Shown here: positions 21,001 to 33,100 of the stretch, piece after piece | Layout: each line of letters opens with the position of its first letter | How positions within the stretch are numbered: position 1 is the first letter of the stretch | Source of the DNA: Leidyana gryllorum EB-2025a | Lineage: Eukaryota > Apicomplexa | Direction of reading: 5' to 3' | Assembly (NCBI GenBank): GCA_048772705.1 | Contig: JBLWGC010000143.1 | Location: forward strand, 103,969-167,968 | Length of the DNA stretch: 64,000 nt | Notes under the pieces: model-generated | Databases searched by the model: none | The model's input: the letters and a program-made list of their open reading frames with translations, nothing else | What the model was told of the DNA's origin: nothing | Program-made: the position numbers and the translations under genes

Positions 21001-23481
21001 CCACAATACGTATTGAAGCTTTTCTTCGTCACTCGTCGCCACGACTCCCTGACAACCAGGAAAAATAGCATCTCGAGGTGAACAGCTCGAGGGGGTGGAG
21101 TAACTTGTGGAGGCAGAGTCTGCTTCATTATGGATAGTCTTGATCAAATTATCCCACACCATGTTGGTGGCGTACATAATCAACGGAACATCCAGCCCGG
21201 GGGCCGGAAGCATCTCGTGGGGTGCAGCCAGACGATGGGTGTCCGCCTGCTCTACCAGTTCTTGCACTTGATATACGAAATTATCATCGGCACTGGACAG
21301 AGCACCCAGCGCCTTGGCCAACCGGCTGAGCTCAAGATGTCTCGCGCAACGCTCAGACACCGTTGCGCGAGCGTCGCCTTGTAGATGGCGCAGGGCCGTG
21401 CCCAACGAGACGCGAGTTCTCTTGATGGGATTCAGGGGACCCTCGCCGTCGTCCTCCATCTCATCAGAGTACGATCTCTGAGTGTTCGAGGTGGGGTCAA
21501 CAACGAGGGCATCGGGATTATGAAGGATCTCTCCGCACATTGAGCTCCAATGTTTGCTCCCGCTCGAACAGCTCCCCTTGGGGGTATCCGTGTCTCCAGT
21601 CGACAGGCTGTTGTTGGCAGGGGGAGCGGAACGAGGGAAACGCACATGGATTAGGGCGACCAAACAACGCGCTGTCACATCAGACGACGATGTAGAGAGG
21701 GCTTGGGTCACACTCGAGGGGGAGGCTGGAGGAAATGAGAAAATGACTCTTTCGACTGAGCAGTCACAAAGAAGCACTTACTAGCGAGGTGTGTTTCCAG
21801 TAGAGAGAGAGTAGTTGGATGCTTTGTCTCCAAAGCGACACCTGTGAGCAAAACCAAAAGCGCCACGAAGGAGTGTAATGGCGTTTGTCGGACATGTTGT
21901 GAGATCTCCGTCAGTACAGAATCGGAGCCCTTCATCATTATCACTTCGGCCATCGCCACCGGATCTGTGGAGACACACCAAGAACAATCCGATTCAACTC
22001 CACCGTCGTTCACTCACCGTGCATAACCAAAGAAAGCAATATCTCCTTGACCGGGTCGACAATCAAAGAAGAGGGAGTCTCTTCGTCGTCTGGAAAGAGT
22101 CGTCAAGTTGGGAGAATGTGGGTGGACCTTTCTTCTGTTGCGCACTCACCATACAGAACCGTGTGGAGCCGACCAAGGAAGAGAAGCAGTTTTATGTGAC
22201 TTCTGGTTCGTATCAGAGTAGTCTTGACATCAGTAGCTTTGCTATTGATGAGATGGACCAACAAATCGACCAGAAAGGACGACATCAGCAGCCAAACGGG
22301 CCGTGAAGAGATTGACAAAAGCTACAAGGGACGCGATTGTTGTCCGACACACACACGTGTGGGGGGAGCGAAGACCTCACCTGCTGCATTATGCGCCGAA
22401 TGACACTGTGATGGGCGAGTTTACGCTTGGCTTCCGCGGCAAAGTTGAACAAACGTCCGACAGTAATCAAAACGTGAGCTTCAGTCGCGCCGAGAGGCAC
22501 GTGCATTGCGGGCGAGAGCTTTCCCGACGCTGCGATTGATGACATTGAATGCCGCGGCTCTTCCTGCTCACCAGACAACCTTCTCTCCGTCAAAAATCTG
22601 CGCGCCATGTCGCTCAGTCTTCCATTTGCAACACCCAATTGGAAACGATGATCTTGGGATAGGGAGGATGTGTGCTGTTTACGCAGCTCCCTTGAGGTCG
22701 AACGGCTGGTGGTGGTGGGAATCAGTTTTGGAGAGCTCCTTGCGTTGTGAGGGGCTCACTCACCATCGGCAGTGAAGAGCAAGAAATTGTGCGATAGCTG
22801 CCGTCGCTGGAGATAGCTCCAGGAATTTACTGGATATCAGATTGGAGAAAAGTCGCGCCGAGAGACTCACAATAAAGGCCTGGGCCATCCTCCAGTACGG
22901 CGGGAACGCTTTCTCGTTAGATTTTCAAGATAGACGTTTAGTAATTGTTGACGTCTGAGGGGCAGAGGGATGGCGGGGTGGTCAAGAGGGTCTCTCACTG
23001 CTCAACGAAAGCCGGATCCATACGCCCGAAGGTCCGTTTGGGTGGTAAATCGGGCAATTGGGCGTCATCGCCAAGCTCATCGCATATCTCGGGGAAGCGT
23101 ACCACAGATACAATGACAGCCTACCCTTGAGTGCAAATCAACAAATTCACGGAAGCGTCGCTTGATCACAGATAGTGCGCCAACCTCAACTATTTCAATG
23201 AGGAATTCCTTGGGGAGGAATCAGTGTTATTACATCGCGCAGCCGCTCACTGTGTAAGCCCCTGTGAAAGCCGAGTAAGCGGTGTGGTGATTCGCCACTC
23301 GAACTGTCAGGAAGGGTTTTTCGTCACTGCACTGTCCGCGAATGGACGTTGACTTTATGTCTCCGGTCTCCTGATTGGTGGCAGATTGATCGCTTGTCGC
23401 AGTATCGACGCGATCAGAGAGTGTCGACCCCGTAAGAGACCCGAGACTTGATCGAGTCTTGCGACGCGCGCGGCCGTTCAT
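18100..23481 (-). CDS. PX-domain protein with long helical and coiled-coil region
   Basis: Twelve exons give about 1,594 aa in frame; introns are 37-74 nt and exon 10 (21725-18969) is 2.76 kb. The first exon starts at 23481 (MNGRARRK). Exons 1-5 build a phox-homology domain: FLTVRVANHHTAYSAF, then EFLIEIVEVG, VIKRRFREFVDLHSR, LPDLPPKRTFGR and QRQQLLNVYLENL. The RRFREF and PPKR elements are the phosphoinositide-contacting ones. Helical, possibly ARM-like sequence follows, then a Ser-rich linker and coiled coils at about 19900-19300 and 18890-18200. PX proteins bind PI3P on endosomes. The stop at 18100 is followed at once by the Rubicon-homology gene on the same strand. The two may be one transcription unit or one gene (see findings). 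Confidence 0.8.
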
Positions 23482-23584
23482 CGTGGGGCACGGAAAAAAA
23501 CAGCCAAACTTACCCCATCTCAGGATGTGAAGCAACCTGGTGTGGTGCTCGGCTGCTTGAGTAGCTCCAAAAAATTGACCAGAC
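23482..23584. promoter_or_regulatory. Divergent promoter region between PX and CCHC genes
   Basis: The 103 bp separate the two head-to-head starts at 23481 (-) and 23585 (+). It contains a short A-tract near 23492-23498 and no recognised core motif. Its size matches other divergent pairs in this window. The upstream frame of the PX gene is also open through here, so a longer N-terminus cannot be excluded. Confidence 0.4.
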
Positions 23585-24193
23585 ATGCCTGCCACCGCGG
23601 GTCGTATCCGTATGCCAGCCAATAATCGGCTGAGCGTATCGGACTCCCTCAAGCTCTCAGAAATATGGGTGAGTGAACTTCTCACACGACTCCTTATTTA
23701 TCCCCACTCAGCAAAAATCGGTTGGCTACGACCCATATGCTCCCACAAATGAAGCTGCGCACAATGTCCCAGGCGCGGAGTCTGGTGCCGAGACCCGATC
23801 CTGGGGTATGTACGCTCTCAGCCAATTGGCTGGAACGTCGTCCCAAACTCCGGCTCAGACCCCGGGAGCCTGTCGCCGATGCGGCCAAGGTACGTTTCGC
23901 GTGTTTACTTCTCCTTTTTCATGTTCAGTTCAGTCGGGCACCTCAGCTATCAATGTAGAAACTACTTGATGAAGGCACGTGCAACAGATGAACCAGACCA
24001 GGGGGTGCAGGCAGCAGACCACGAAGAGAGCAATGTCACTGCTGACAAGCGTCGAGTCGGTGCAGAAGAAGATTTTTGCTCACGGAAAAGGCGAGTCCTG
24101 CGCCACATTGCCAAACGGCGGGCCAAGAGCCACAGGTCTCGGGCCAATTGTCGCCGAAAACTGGGAGGAGGAGGAATGAAGGATCAGCGATAA
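23585..24193 (+). CDS. Small CCHC zinc-knuckle protein with basic C-terminus
   Basis: Three exons (23585-23668, 23712-23889, 23934-24193) with 43- and 44-nt introns give 173 aa. The second splice creates a CCHC zinc knuckle, CRRCGQVGHLSYQC, which neither unspliced frame contains; this supports the model strongly. The C-terminal ~60 residues are very basic (RKRRVLRHIAKRRAKSHRSR). The combination resembles small splicing-associated knuckle proteins of the SREK1IP1 or ZCCHC10 kind, so an RNA-binding nuclear role is inferred. The stop at 24191-24193 lies inside the 3' end of the convergent VPS13 coding region, a 10-bp overlap. Confidence 0.85.
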
Positions 24194-27100
24194 GGGGGGA
24201 CGAAATTTGACCGGGCCATCGCTTCATACATCAAACGGAACCGCTCACCATCCCGCCGCGCACATACTAAATGTTGGACGTTGTGACCGGGACCCTCGTC
24301 CACTGGGATCAGAACAGTCAGGCGGCATTGACCTCGCTGAAGCCGTTCTTCAATTGTCCTTTCCTCGGACGACACTTGTAGCCCGCGGATCTTCTCCCAC
24401 GGAGTCACCGCGAGAGGTAGAGAATCCAGTTGACACATTACTTCACATCCATCTGACATATAAATCGCGTCTGTCTCCGATCTTTCGCGCCACGACGCAT
24501 CGTTGTTGGAAGAGTCAACAGCCGCATCGCCCGACGGCGGTGGGCTCCGAAATACCGAACTGATGCTGCCCCGATGGACGTCCGTAGGCGGCGGTCGTTC
24601 TTTTATCCGCCCTTGGACGAAATTGGCACTTAGGCACAACCAGAACCGTCCGTGGCTGGGCCCCACGCCAAGAGCGCCACAGAATAGGCGGCCTCTGGCG
24701 ATACCCTCGGCATTCAACCACAATGTATATTGATAGGCAATACTCTCGAATGCTCGTCTCGCGGTCAGCGGATGGCTTTCCTCCAGAATGAACCTTGGCA
24801 CACAATCAGACCGATTCTAAATATCCATCTTACCGAGGAAGCACTTCTTTGATACTCAGAATCCGCTCTATCTCCGTTTGAGCGGGAACGGGTGTGAGAG
24901 CTCTCAGCCCCGCGGGTTGAAACCTATCAGTTCGACTTATTATGTCGTCCGCGCTCTTCACAAAGGCACTGTCTGCCAAAACCCGTAAAGCTCCTTCCCG
25001 ATTGTTCGTACAGAAAGCCATTAGTAACTTCATTGCAGAGAAGTCGGGCACTGGCACTTCACACACTTTGCCACGCTCTCTTCTTACGGCCGCCAGATTC
25101 CCTGTAGGAGGTAAACCCACCAGTCCACGCACAACATGTCGAGCTATTTGCATTGTCACCGTTGGAACTACCCGGTTGGTGATGGTTGTAATGGCGTCTC
25201 CAAGTGCTTGTGGGGCAGCGATGACAATGTCCGGTACCCGCACAGGTGCGCCATTCACTGTGGCTACCACAAAAGCCAGACTTAGCGGCAGATATGTCTC
25301 CAACAGCATTCTCAACGCTGTGTCAATCATTGGTTGCCGATGCCCATCTTGCGATAGAGCCGTCTGCAAATGCGCGGCAAACGTTCGTATCTCTCGGTTC
25401 AATCCGATTGCTGTCGCCGAGAGTTGGAGGTCCAAAGGCGGGGCACCGAACGACTGTATCATCAGGGGCTCCTCTTTATCCAGCTGTATACCCTCCTGAT
25501 GTCGCACCGTCCACGGTTTCAAGAATTGCCACTGGGCTTGCGAACTCCGGGTGTCCAGTAACCGGTCTTCCACAAACCCAGGGGGGAAAATTCGAGTAGT
25601 GGCCTTCAGCTTGTCGATCAGCTGAGCCAGTGGCACGGAAACGAGGATTGGCCCAAGTTTAAGACTCGCCCTTTGCACCACGCGTCCGATCTGATTGAAC
25701 TCGGCCACCGGAGTACCCCACGGGGTCACAAAATTCTCACTGTGGACGTCGCGGATTCGAACTCAAAGACATCACATTGGACTCACCTGTGTGAATAGAG
25801 GACTCCGTGCAAGTTACAAGCGCGACCTGAGTTACTTAGAGAACCGATAAGTGGCTGAAGTCCGGCCGATCCGCCAATATCGAGGCGAAAGGAGTCCATC
25901 GTCACCGCCACTTCGATCCGTGAGACATCCAAACCTCCGCTTGAGAAACTCAGAGTAGCTCCCGTCATCAAAGAAGTGTAGTGGATGCTATTCACCACAG
26001 CTGCTAACACTCTGTCAATTTCCTCTATGCGAGAGTGACCCTTCAACAGTATCTTTGCCTCTTTCCGGAGATCACTCGATAGCAAAGGCACTGCTCGGCC
26101 CAAGTCGACCCCAATATTACGGACTCTTAAGAGGAACAATTCTTGTGAACTCTCAACGATCGACACGATGATCTCTTTCAGGTGCAATCCGACATTGAAG
26201 TAGGAGGCTGAGAGCGGGTAGACTGCCATCTCATCGCGGCCTCCCCGTTTGACCACACGTTTATCGCCCACTTCTATTGCGGGACAAAGTTGGTTCAGGA
26301 AGTCGAGAGAACTAGCCAGCAAGTGAGGATCGACCGCGGTCTTTGCATCGCTGTTGGCTTTACGAGAGAAAGGCCTTCGAGAGTGAGCCGGAGGTAAGGA
26401 GAGCGGAACTCCGCGCAATTTGGCGAGAATGTAATCGTACAAAGCCGACCACGCCGCCGTGGAGAGAAGATAAGTTGTCTGGGCAAAAGGCGATCACTAA
26501 ACACCCATTGACACGCTCACCTTTCCAGGACTCTTGAGCGGATTTCGCGACACCATCAGCACCCGCATTTTGCCCCGCCATGCTGGAATCAAATAGATGA
26601 GGCCATTCTCCGCAGTCCTCTTGTGAAGAGCAGCGATACACGGCTTCCAAATAGCATATCGTAACGGGAGAGGTTTGTCTCTTCGCAAGCCTTCTGAGCC
26701 CTCAAGACCTCTCACGAAGACACACGAGAGCAGATCTTCCACCGTCACCATTCCCACTCGTCTGAACATTTGAGGTTAAGTAATGGCAATGGAAGAGAAG
26801 TGAACTACGCACCTGGCACACTGCCGCATGGCTCCTCCAATGGATGCCAGAAGACCTCTGAGGGCCGAGTTGGGGAATATTGCCATAACATCTTGTCGCA
26901 AGAATTCGCCCTCAGGTCTCAGTCTTTCACACGGCAGCCAGTCTTGCCGAGAGGGCCACTCACATTGGATGCGGTATCGGGGTTGAGATATCAACGCTTG
27001 GTGTGGCTTCATTAAGCGAGCCTTCTCCAGCGGCGTCGAGCGAGGCCCAACACTGGGCACCAATATGATTTCAGCGATCATCTTATTCGGCGTCTCGCCA

Positions 27101-30100
27101 GCGAGGCTGGCCGGGGGTGCGAAAAAGGGACCTGCGGTGTTAGGTGCCACATAGTGAAACGTTCTGTTTCCACTGATTGAGGAGGAACCTCCTCCTCCCG
27201 GTTTGATCGTTGGAATCATGACGGGTGAGGTCGTTTGCACGGCGGGGTCTGTGGTGACAGAAGGATCTTCCGGTGATTTCGTCTGTTCCAGCGGGGGGTG
27301 GGGTTGCATCACGAGCGGCACAGCCATCGGATCTGCAGATCTCTGGCCGGGGAGGAAGGGAGGCTCCATGAAGGCCTCTTCGCAAGGGATCAATATACAT
27401 CCCGCAGACCGCAGGGAGTTCAGCACCGTCACTGGCGACCCAGTGCAATCTTCCGCGAGGATAAAGACTTGCCCAGTGGTACTATTCCGGATGGCGGAGA
27501 CTGTAATGGCGGCCAGTGTCTCTCCCTCCAGAGTAACGAAAGGATACTGAGCTGTGGCACGCTCATTCTTCATAGCCTTGGCGAGCAAGACATCGACGTC
27601 TATCGGGGGGGTGAAAGGGGTCCACACATCAATCCATCCTTCCGAACGTGGATGCTTTCCCACCGTCAGCCGCACTCTCAAACTCCAGGTGGTAGCTGAC
27701 AGTCCCCGAGGCCCCTCGGCTTCCCTGATTCTGTGACTCGGAACCTTAGTGTCCGGAGGTGCCGACAGGGGACACAAGCTCAGAGGAGCCAGACGAATAG
27801 ACTGACTTGTGTGATGCTGAGACAGCTCCGCCCGGCATCCCATCAAATTGACAAAGAAGACGGAAGGGAGGATCTCGAGTAAGAGAGTGCTGGGACGCAG
27901 ATGCTCAACCGGGTATAAAGGCCAATCTGCCTTCTCATCGGGCAAATGACGTAAATCCGCTGTCACATCGACGGCAAACTGGCTGCGCAGGCGGAAAGTA
28001 TGACGCGCTTGGTCAAGGTGGCGAAGCTTTCGGGAGAAAGTCTGGTGTTGGTGATCGTGTTTAGTCGGGCCACTCGAACGGTTGTCTTCCCTGAGAGATG
28101 AGTCCGATTGACCGCATAGCGAAGCTGATGACACCCATAAGATTCTGCTAGCGGACGGCAAAGTGGGTACTTACCGACAGAGTCGGCTCTCGGCCTCCGC
28201 GACAACATTTTACTGACCATCCGGTTGACTCGTTCAGCAGACCGCGATCGCGCGAACGTTGTCCTCCTCTCCAGAGGCTCGGGTTTAGCTTCGGCCTCGG
28301 GTCGGAGCGACTGCAGTAAGCAACAGTTTGTTTTGATCGAATCTTCACGTGACTTACGTCCTCGATGGTCGCCTTGAGTGCTTTCAGCACAGTGTCCATC
28401 CGGTCGTCGGCTCGCGATATGGCTTCGGACGTCTTCACCATAACGAATGGGAAGCCTGAACGACTGTCGAACCAGTATAGAGCCTCGCCACGTGTGAGCT
28501 GAGGGAGGAAAGAGAGAGTCGATCAACGATTGCCGGTCCCTACCGCTGATAGGTGGGCCTTGGTGATCTGTTTCGGGTTCGGCCATATAGTCGTGGTGAG
28601 AGGAAGGGCTGGAGGTGACGAGGGCGACATGGGCCTCCGGGACGGAGTCTGCTGCAGATCACTGCCCGTTCGCAGCCGAAGAGGCGTTCGTTGAGACTCG
28701 TGTGATCCCGAGGTGATCATACAGCAGATCTTCTCCCATCGGGTGAGATTGCGGCCTTCTTCACTCCCGACCTCATCGGGAATGATTGTGGGAGTAGCCG
28801 CCTCTGGCATTGCCATAGAGGCAACCTGAGCACTGAGATGGCGATTATCTGTGCCACTGCCGATACTGCCGACCGACGCTTGACTGGGCGCAAGAGTGCT
28901 GTGGAACCTGCCTTGGCGAACAGACTCACGGCCCGCGGCATCAGTTAGTGCAAGCGGATATCTCAATGCAGCAAATATGGACTTTGATCGGGAATGTCGG
29001 GTGCCGGTGGGCATTCTCTCTGACGCAGCGACCAGTGTTCGCGTCTCTTCCACTGGAAGAGTTGAGGTCCCTTTCTCTGCACTGGTTCCAGGGAAGCAGG
29101 GTATATTGAGACCGCAGAAAGGGCTGCCGTCGGCGAATGTTTGCATCTGAGTCCTGTCTCCAGTAGTCATAGGCTGTTCTTGATCCAAAATGCCCAGTCT
29201 CATCTCGCTCCACGCTTCATCGAGTGTTGCCGTGACGAAAGGTTCGTTTTCCGCTTCCAACTCCGACAACATGGATGGGGCCAAACTGATCACACCTTGC
29301 CAGTCATTGGTCTGGGCAGAGTTCTGACCACACAGCTTGGCCACCTTGGCTATGAGGGCTTCCTTTTCGGCTTGTATTGCCAGTCCCAATGCGATGCCTT
29401 GAACTCGGTTCACAATGACATACGACGCTGACAGGATGATCCTGAGGGGTGCTCGCACCTCTGCTAACGCTGAGGTCAAGATGTCGTCGGTGAGGCAGGG
29501 ATCAAATGTGGTGGTGACTCGTAGCTGTGAACGCAAAGTATCGGCTGGACCATTGGCGTCGAACATGGTCAGAACCACCTTGGAGCATCGCCCCAATCCT
29601 TTGTGCTGGCGGACGTCTGATGCCTTGCGACTCTTCTCTTTCCCGAGCAACTTGGTGGCCTTTGTCCATCGCTCGAAGAGATCTTCCCCTCCACTCCAGA
29701 TGGTGTGGAAGGGCGCTCTGGTGAGCTCCTTTCTGCACGAGAAGGCACAATTTGCGAAGAGAAGAGAGTCCCAAATAGAGGCTTACGGATTGGCTGCAAC
29801 TGCAATCTCCAGACCTTCCGTCGGCAATATGGTGGTGATCCCCAGTCTCCGACCGGGATTGATATTGGCCCGGACAGGTCGAGCATTCGGACTCTTATTG
29901 CGCAAGGAGACAGACAGTATCATGGGCAGTTGATTCTCGATTGTAGCTCCAGCACACAGAGTCATCTTACTCAACAGTGCCCGAGAATGCCCAGCGACTT
30001 GTTCTCCCACCTGTCTCCGAGCAGTAACCATTCGTGTTTGACTGAGGTGAATGTGTATTGAAATATCACCCTCGCCTCACCGGACAACTGGAATGTGGTG

Positions 30101-33100
30101 GGTGACGTATCCGTCCTCCAGATGGAGGAAGTGGTATTCCAACATCTTCACTTCGCCCTTGAGATCTGTCGGCCAGTCAATACTCACAGGCTGAGAAGTG
30201 AGCTCCTTTGACCTTTTGCGTTGTTCTCGAATCATTTGACTCTCTTCTGCAGCTCCAGAGGGAAGAGGGCCAAAGATCTGTGGGACTTCGACCTTGGTGG
30301 CCATGTAGTTTCGGGTATCAATCGATGCTTGGAGCTTTGCGCCCGCCCACGTGGCACTGCAGAAGGGTATACTGCAACAGTTTGCGGGAACGCCCCGGTT
30401 TCGCGGTAAAAGTGTCTCAAACCAGGGCGCTTCCGTCAAAGTCCCCTGGCTGGATATATGAATCTTGACTGGAACTGGAGAATAGTTCTCCACGTGCAGA
30501 GCCGATGAGAAATCAACCAGGCGGAACGGTGTATTTGCTTTGGGCTTCAGGCGGTTTATTCGCCCGTCAGACACTATCTCAACGCTGTGAGAAGTGACAA
30601 CCACATCAGGTCCGGCTCCCTCCCGCCGAGGCTCGATCCCCAAGAGCGTGTGCTTGCCCAATTGGTCGAGGGGCAGACCTCCCACGAAACCGCAGAAGGA
30701 GGGTCGGGTTGGGGCCAATATTGAGACTGAAGAATTGATGACGACAGTACGTGTTCAGTACATCTGGCTGCTTTGCACTCACCCTGATCGCTCGCACGGA
30801 ATTTTGGGTCCTCACTGAACCAGTATAGATTGCATCTACCCGAACCTTCCGGGATGGGGATCGGTACACAGACTTGCGGTTTGATCAGTCCCACTCGACC
30901 TCGTAGCATCTCGCAAACCACAAAGGACCCAGTGCGGTTTCGAATCAGCAGTGTCTGTGACCTCTCCCGCACAAGATCGTTCACCAAAACCAAAGAACTC
31001 GGGGATTGAGCGCAAGTCATATCCAGAGCTAAGCTGGAGAGGGCATTGAAGAATGGATATGCGAAGGACTCGCCATGTCCCAGGACCCCCATGGATTCGG
31101 TGTCGTCGCTGGACCGAGATGACATATCATCGGGATGCGCAGGCATGTCCACCAGAGACAGACCGCCTCGGATCGCCCGCCTCCAAAAGTGAGTCTTGCG
31201 ACGTCTCACAGCGACACTGACTTGTACCGTTGTAAGTCCGAGATTAGTGTATGCATCGTACAATGCTCTGCAATGGGCGATCCCCAGAGACACACTCAAT
31301 GGACGTTCCGATGTACAGTTCACACAGGTACGTTTGGGGTCCACTTCAGCTGACACTGTCAGTGTCCAGGGATCAATGAAAGCTTCCCAGTCGACAACAT
31401 GTGGTCGTCGAAGCCTGCGGGGGGTTATGGATGATATAACGCTGCCGGCCAAACTCCTTCTTACATTACGTCGCATGTCAGAGACACTTTCAGAGATTGC
31501 GTGGGGGATTGAGTGGTCTTATGCATCCCCGGCTCCTTCCATTTGTAATAGGTACTCACGGGGCAATCCAGCTGGATGCTTCGTATCTCGGCGCCACATC
31601 GAAGAAATTGATGGTGTGTTTTGGTCGCCTCGTCTAAGATGGAATAGATCACCTCTGTCTTCACAGGTCTCACGCTCCCCACGATAATGGGAGGTATTTG
31701 ACGAGTCAACGCACCAGACGCTTCAACGTCTTGGTCAGACTGTTGCACAATCAGCGTGTCTCCCTGGACTCGCTGGCTGCAGTCCAGATCTTTGGTCCTC
31801 AAAGCAGCAGTACGTCGGTAGAAGGCAGGCAACACTCCAGCAGTCAGTGGACAGGGCCGATCGTCTGGATACATACATTAAGGATGATAGAACATTGGAG
31901 AAATGAGAGGCAACTCACAATTGTACAGCAGTGGCTCCCCTTCTTGTTGTAAAAGGTGACTGAACAGAGCGGTGCCATTGATTCCATTTCTCTCCTGCTG
32001 TGCGAACGACGACGGGCTGTACGCCTCGAGTGGAATCGCAGGATCTTCTCGCTACATAAGTTATTCGATGGAGAGGGGGTCGGCAGCTTACGGTTTGCGC
32101 CTTTGGGGTGTGTAGCCACGCCAGCAAGGCCGAGACGGCACACAAATCACTGGAGGAGATGGCGAGTCTCAGAGGGTCAACTTCACAACCGACTGTCAGC
32201 AGCACAGACCATAACGCCTGCCATTCGGAATCTGTATCGTCTTCCGCAAGATGGACCGGAGCCATTCGAACACGTGCTCGACTCGGCAGAGAGAGGGGAT
32301 TAGGCATTCTGATAGGTTTGAGAGAGATGTAGTAAAAGCTGGTGGAGGGATATTCGAGCACTCACCGAGAGCGTACGACTTCTTTGCCATGAGTTTGGAG
32401 CGCCAACGCGGCCGCTATGGGGAAGAGAGATCTGCGGCATAGATTTGCTTTGGTGTTCTCCAATATATGTCGTATTCCACGGGGTTTGCCCATTGTCTGT
32501 AACCAGGTGTCCACTGCCAGTCCGTCCAGCGAAAGCTGGAGGACGGATCCAATCTCCACACTGGTCTGCATAGCCGAGCTCTACGGGGTGGTACATTATC
32601 TTCGTACTCGACGATGCAGTGCGGACTCACCGACTCGCTGTGGACTCGACTCGATTTGGTAAGGCCCAAGTAGCGCCTCGTCCACTGTATCCCAATACCG
32701 GCAGCCAAGTGGAAGAAAGTCTCAGCGGTGGGATCCGCCGCGTCCGTTTGTTCCCACGAAAAGCGTCCAGGGAGAATGACAGAGCATTTCACACCCTCAA
32801 CTTTCAGCTCAAAGTGTTTGAGATAACCGGCAAAGTCCAGTTTCCATGGACTATCGCTGTAATTGCTGCGAGGATTGATCTTGAGTTGACATCCTTGAAG
32901 CAACGCTACCAGTTCCCAGGCGTCTGAGATCGAGACATATAGACAGCTATCACGCCGGGCGCTTACTGAGCAGCGACATCATATTCGCCAAGTGACCGAT
33001 GGTTTCAAAGGCAGCAATGCCTTCCCCAGCCGTGTCATCCTGAGATCCGGCCTCATCAAAGTCATCTCGCGACGTCCACACCCCTACTTGAGGCGAGTCT

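Noticed and set aside
25742-25786. GTTCGAATCC-like sequence on the minus strand resembling a tRNA T-arm
   Set aside because: It sits inside a VPS13 intron, and no acceptor, D-arm or anticodon stem can be built around it.
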